From: Gammaproteobacteria bacterium
GTDB lineage: Bacteria > Pseudomonadota > Gammaproteobacteria > Pseudomonadales > Azotimanducaceae
Length of the DNA: 50,203 nt
Assembly: GCA_021773555.1 (NCBI GenBank)
Contig: JAJFKA010000026.1
Span: 1 to 50,203 of the forward strand
Direction: 5' to 3'
Shown here: positions 47,848 to 50,203 of the stretch, piece after piece
Numbering within the stretch: position 1 is the stretch's first letter
Layout: every line of letters starts with the position of its first letter
Translations under genes and position numbers: made by a program
Notes under the pieces: generated by a model
Told to the model about the DNA's origin: nothing
Seen by the model: the letters and a program-made list of their open reading frames with translations, nothing else
Databases searched by the model: none

Positions 47848-48147
47848 CTAGTTAGTTGCTGATGAAAAATCAATGTCTTGTCCGTCTTCGAGGCGAACAT
47901 AGGCTTTTTTCCAACTCGGCTTTTTACTCTGACCGCGAGCATTTCTCTTTACCTTGCCTTTGACATTGAGCACGCTGACATTTTTTACTGTAACGCCGTA
48001 AATGCCTTCTACCGCTTGTTTAATTTCTGGTCGGGTTGCGTCTTTCAAGACCCGGAATGTAAATTCATTGGCCTTTTCGACCGCAACCGTTGCCTTCTCG
48101 GAGATATGCGCCCCCAGTAAGACCTTGTACATGCGTTCCTGGTTCAT
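47848..48147 (-). CDS. rplW: 50S ribosomal protein L23
   Basis: A 99-residue protein at the tunnel exit that docks trigger factor and [23 protein letters not shown] and [19 protein letters not shown] fit the family. Its ATG overlaps the end of rplD by four bases, implying coupled translation. Confidence 0.97.
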   Translation of the reverse strand: MNQERMYKVLLGAHISEKATVAVEKANEFTFRVLKDATRPEIKQAVEGIYGVTVKNVSVLNVKGKVKRNARGQSKKPSWKKAYVRLEDGQDIDFSSATN

Positions 48148-48764
48148 CCCAGCATCTCCTCTGCTTTTTTGAGCGCGCCGACGGTGAACAATACTTTTTC
48201 GTAACCAATGAGATTAACCGGATTGACACCTTGAACGTCGATCACATCCACGTTCTTAATATTTCGCGCACCCAGATACAGATTGCTGTCCACTTCTTCA
48301 ACAACGATCAATACATTTTGTAGATCAAGCTCTTTCAAACGCCCCTGAACTTCTTTGGTTCTGGGCGCTTCGACTGAAAAGTTCTCGGTTACGACCAATC
48401 GATCCTGACGTATCAGCTCGGACAGAATTGACTGCATCGCGCCGCGAAACATCTTCTTGTTAACTTTCTGGGAATGATCCTGCGGTTTGGCCGCAAATGT
48501 CACACCACCACCACGCCAAATAGGGCTCCTGATGGTACCGGCGCGTGCTCGACCAGTTCCTTTCTGGCGAAAAGGTTTTCGACCACCACCATTAACCTCT
48601 GACCGTGTCTTCTGCGCCTTGGAGCCTTGACGAGCCCCTGCCATGAACGCAACAACAACCTGGTGTACCAGTGCTTCGTTGAACTGACGACCAAACGTGG
48701 TTTCAGAGACATCAACAGCTTTGTCTGTGAGCCCCTTGCCTGGTTCTGAAATATTGAGATTCAA
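48144..48764 (-). CDS. rplD: 50S ribosomal protein L4
   Basis: A 206-residue protein whose long loop reaches the peptide tunnel ([25 protein letters not shown]). In E. coli L4 also represses its own operon through a long leader; the leader seen here before rpsJ looks too short for that structure. It lies 14 bases after rplC. Confidence 0.97.
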   Translation of the reverse strand: MNLNISEPGKGLTDKAVDVSETTFGRQFNEALVHQVVVAFMAGARQGSKAQKTRSEVNGGGRKPFRQKGTGRARAGTIRSPIWRGGGVTFAAKPQDHSQKVNKKMFRGAMQSILSELIRQDRLVVTENFSVEAPRTKEVQGRLKELDLQNVLIVVEEVDSNLYLGARNIKNVDVIDVQGVNPVNLIGYEKVLFTVGALKKAEEMLG

Positions 48765-48778
48765 GATTCCACTCCCGC

Positions 48779-49417
48779 TTATTTTCGGACTTTGACGGCT
48801 GGTTTCACAATCACGTCACTGCCTTTTGCACCAGGAACCGCACCTTTGATTAACAACAGGTTGTTTTCCTGATCAATTTTTACTATTTCCAATGTCTGTG
48901 TTGTTACTGTGGCTGCACCCATGTGCCCCGCCATTTTCTTACCCTTGTAGACACGACCCGGTGTCTGACATTGCCCGATAGAACCCGGGGCACGGTGAGA
49001 TACTGAGTTACCGTGAGTCGCGTCCTGCATTTTAAAGTTGTACCGTTTGATGACACCGGCGAATCCTTTACCTTTCGATTGACCGCTGACATCGACTTTT
49101 TGGCCTTCTTCGAAAGCGTCTACGCTTAATGTGTCACCAATACTAAATTCATCACCGAGGCCACATCGGAATTCACGTAAGGTAGCCCCCGCTTCGACAT
49201 TGGCTTTACTGAAGTGCCCTGCCTGGGGCTTGGAAACGTTCGACGCTTTTACCGCGCCGCAGGTAATTTGAATCGCTGAATACCCATCAGTCTCGACAGT
49301 TTTCACCTGAGTGACTCGATTAGGGGTCGCTTCGATCACTGTCACTGGAATGGAGACACCCTCTTCCGTGAAGACTCGTGTCATGCCTCTTTTTATACCT
49401 ACAATTCCAATCGCCAT
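48779..49417 (-). CDS. rplC: 50S ribosomal protein L3
   Basis: A 212-residue protein that initiates 50S assembly. [17 protein letters not shown] opens it, and the loop [20 protein letters not shown] that reaches the peptidyl-transferase centre, with the glutamine methylated in E. coli, is intact. It lies 31 bases after rpsJ. Confidence 0.98.
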   Translation of the reverse strand: MAIGIVGIKRGMTRVFTEEGVSIPVTVIEATPNRVTQVKTVETDGYSAIQITCGAVKASNVSKPQAGHFSKANVEAGATLREFRCGLGDEFSIGDTLSVDAFEEGQKVDVSGQSKGKGFAGVIKRYNFKMQDATHGNSVSHRAPGSIGQCQTPGRVYKGKKMAGHMGAATVTTQTLEIVKIDQENNLLLIKGAVPGAKGSDVIVKPAVKVRK

Positions 49418-49448
49418 TTCTTACTCCATCAATTCCAGCTGCCCGGGG

Positions 49449-49760
49449 TTACGCCAGGTTAATCTGGACTTCCACACCTGCAGCCAGGTCCAGCTTTGTC
49501 AGCGCATCAACTGTTTTTTCAGTCGGCTCTATAATGTCTAACAGTCTTTTATGTGTGCGGATCTCATACTGATCTCGCGCATCCTTATCCACGTGCGGAG
49601 AAATCAGCACTGTAAATTTTTCAATTCGGGTAGGCAGTGGAATCGGACCGCGTACCTGAGCACCGGTCCTTTTTGCAGTATTTACAATTTCCTGGGTAGA
49701 GATATCGATCAGGCGATGGTCAAACGCCTTTAGTCGAATTCTAATTCTCTGATTCTGCAT
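49449..49760 (-). CDS. rpsJ: 30S ribosomal protein S10
   Basis: A 103-residue protein of the 30S head that also serves as NusE in antitermination. [16 protein letters not shown] and [21 protein letters not shown] are diagnostic. I start at ATG 49760 with AGGAG at a normal distance; another ATG three codons earlier lies too close to that ribosome-binding site. It heads the S10 operon. Confidence 0.97.
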   Translation of the reverse strand: MQNQRIRIRLKAFDHRLIDISTQEIVNTAKRTGAQVRGPIPLPTRIEKFTVLISPHVDKDARDQYEIRTHKRLLDIIEPTEKTVDALTKLDLAAGVEVQINLA

Positions 49761-49825
49761 CCAACCCATCTCCTGATTTAGGGGTGATAAACACCTGGTC
49801 AGCGTAAATTACTGATTTTTAAGAC

Positions 49826-49855
49826 AAAAAAACCCCTCCCCCGTAAAAGGGAAGG
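49826..49855 (-). terminator. Rho-independent terminator between tuf and rpsJ
   Basis: On the minus strand CCTTCCC and GGGGAGG (one G-U pair) close a stem over TTTTACG, and a run of seven T follows. It should end tuf transcription, leaving about 65 bases before the rpsJ ATG for an S10 promoter and leader. Confidence 0.75.
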
Positions 49856-49856
49856 C

Positions 49857-50011
49857 GCATTTCGAAAATGCCCCGGCTTGTAGTCAAGCTACCCGTGGCT
49901 TCCTATTGAAGCCTTGTTTGTTGCGAGCCCGTGTTACCTCTCGCTCTCCAGCCCCGATTCGAAGGAAAATTTCTCCCTCAGAGGCGCTGGGGGCGGCATC
50001 ATACCCGCCCC
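49857..50011 (-). ncRNA. Structured 3' region of tuf (possible small RNA)
   Basis: Between the tuf stop and its terminator four perfect hairpins follow each other. GGGGCGG/CCGCCCC is at 49990-50011, GGCTTC/GAAGCC at 49897-49913, GCTTG/CAAGC at 49876-49889, and GCATTT/AAATGC at 49857-49871. Together with the terminator they could form a stable 3' untranslated RNA or a processed small RNA. No known family is recognised and no protein is supported. Confidence 0.35.
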
Positions 50012-50040
50012 TTACGCCAAATGCCAGCCGAAATTCAAAA

Positions 50041-50203
50041 TTACTCGGAGATTTTGGTGACGACGCCAGCACCAACGGTTCGGCCACCCTCGCGGATCGC
50101 AAATCGCTGCCCTTCTTCCATCGCAATCGGTGCAATCAAGTCAACCTTCATCAGTACATTATCGCCCGGCATGACCATCTCAGTGCCTTCCGGCAACTCA
50201 CAA
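50041..50203 (-). CDS. tuf: Elongation factor Tu, C-terminal fragment (cut by window edge)
   Basis: The last 53 codons of EF-Tu, which brings aminoacyl-tRNA to the ribosome as a GTP complex. [16 protein letters not shown] and [19 protein letters not shown] belong to the third beta-barrel domain. The order tuf-rpsJ, usually with fusA and rpsG-rpsL further upstream, is the str-S10 junction. Confidence 0.95.
   Translation of the reverse strand, partial: CELPEGTEMVMPGDNVLMKVDLIAPIAMEEGQRFAIREGGRTVGAGVVTKISE

Noticed and set aside
49884-50135. 83-codon minus-strand frame after tuf
   Set aside because: It overlaps the tuf 3' end in another frame and then translates the hairpin region; there is no protein family resemblance.
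1-50203. CRISPR arrays, complete insertion sequences or ribosomal RNA genes
   Set aside because: No regularly spaced repeats, no transposase frames and no rRNA-like sequence were seen.

Overview
The window comes from a gammaproteobacterium. The evidence is gene content and order: ychF-pth-rplY-prs-tRNA(Gln)-ispE-lolB-TPR lipoprotein // hemA-prfA-prmC-moeB; proA-nadD-rsfS-rlmH-mrdA-rodA-mltB-rlpA-dacA-DUF493-lipB-lipA; uvrA // MFS-ssb; and a full S10-spc-alpha ribosomal super-operon ending in rplQ. The first and third blocks are ordered as I remember them from Pseudomonas. Lipoproteins, outer-membrane lipoprotein insertion (LolB) and murein enzymes show a Gram-negative cell. I cannot place it below class level. 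Most of the window is conserved housekeeping sequence of moderate GC; only about the first 700 bases look like a mobile element.

Layout. Positions 1-730 are the edge of an integrative element beside an elongator tRNA-Met: the first codons of a tyrosine integrase, an excisionase-like HTH gene, a divergent Cro/CI-type regulator and several hairpins. Positions 731-960 hold the tRNA-Met and a partial copy of its 5' end. Positions 1042-8895 carry an M23 lipoprotein, then, on the minus strand, translation, PRPP, isoprenoid and lipoprotein-sorting genes. Positions 9148-13094 (plus strand) are hemA-prfA-prmC-moeB. Positions 13102-23806 (minus) are lipoate synthesis plus the cell-elongation and murein cluster, ending upstream with nadD and proA. 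Positions 23880-31110 hold base-excision and nucleotide-excision repair (AAG glycosylase, uvrA), ssb, uppP, a LON-domain protein and an MFS transporter. Positions 31117-35773 (minus) are a sensor kinase, a tiny overlapping reading frame, a REC-GGDEF-EAL regulator and a PLP aminotransferase, lying between uvrA and rplQ. Positions 35813-50203 (minus) are the ribosomal super-operon, with the 3' end of tuf at the right edge.

How they work together. The elongation enzymes (PBP2, RodA, DacA, RlpA, MltB) and UppP serve peptidoglycan synthesis and lipid-carrier recycling. LipB and LipA make protein-bound lipoate. HemA starts tetrapyrrole synthesis, and PrfA and its methyltransferase PrmC terminate translation. 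Many start and stop codons touch or overlap, which implies translational coupling inside the operons.

No unmistakably new multi-gene system is visible. The least explained items are the hairpin cluster with the broken tRNA-Met copy (665-954), the 25-codon frame coupled to the GGDEF-EAL regulator (32861-32938), the string of hairpins between tuf and rpsJ (49826-50011), and the acidic extensions on ribosomal proteins S11, L17 and L25.
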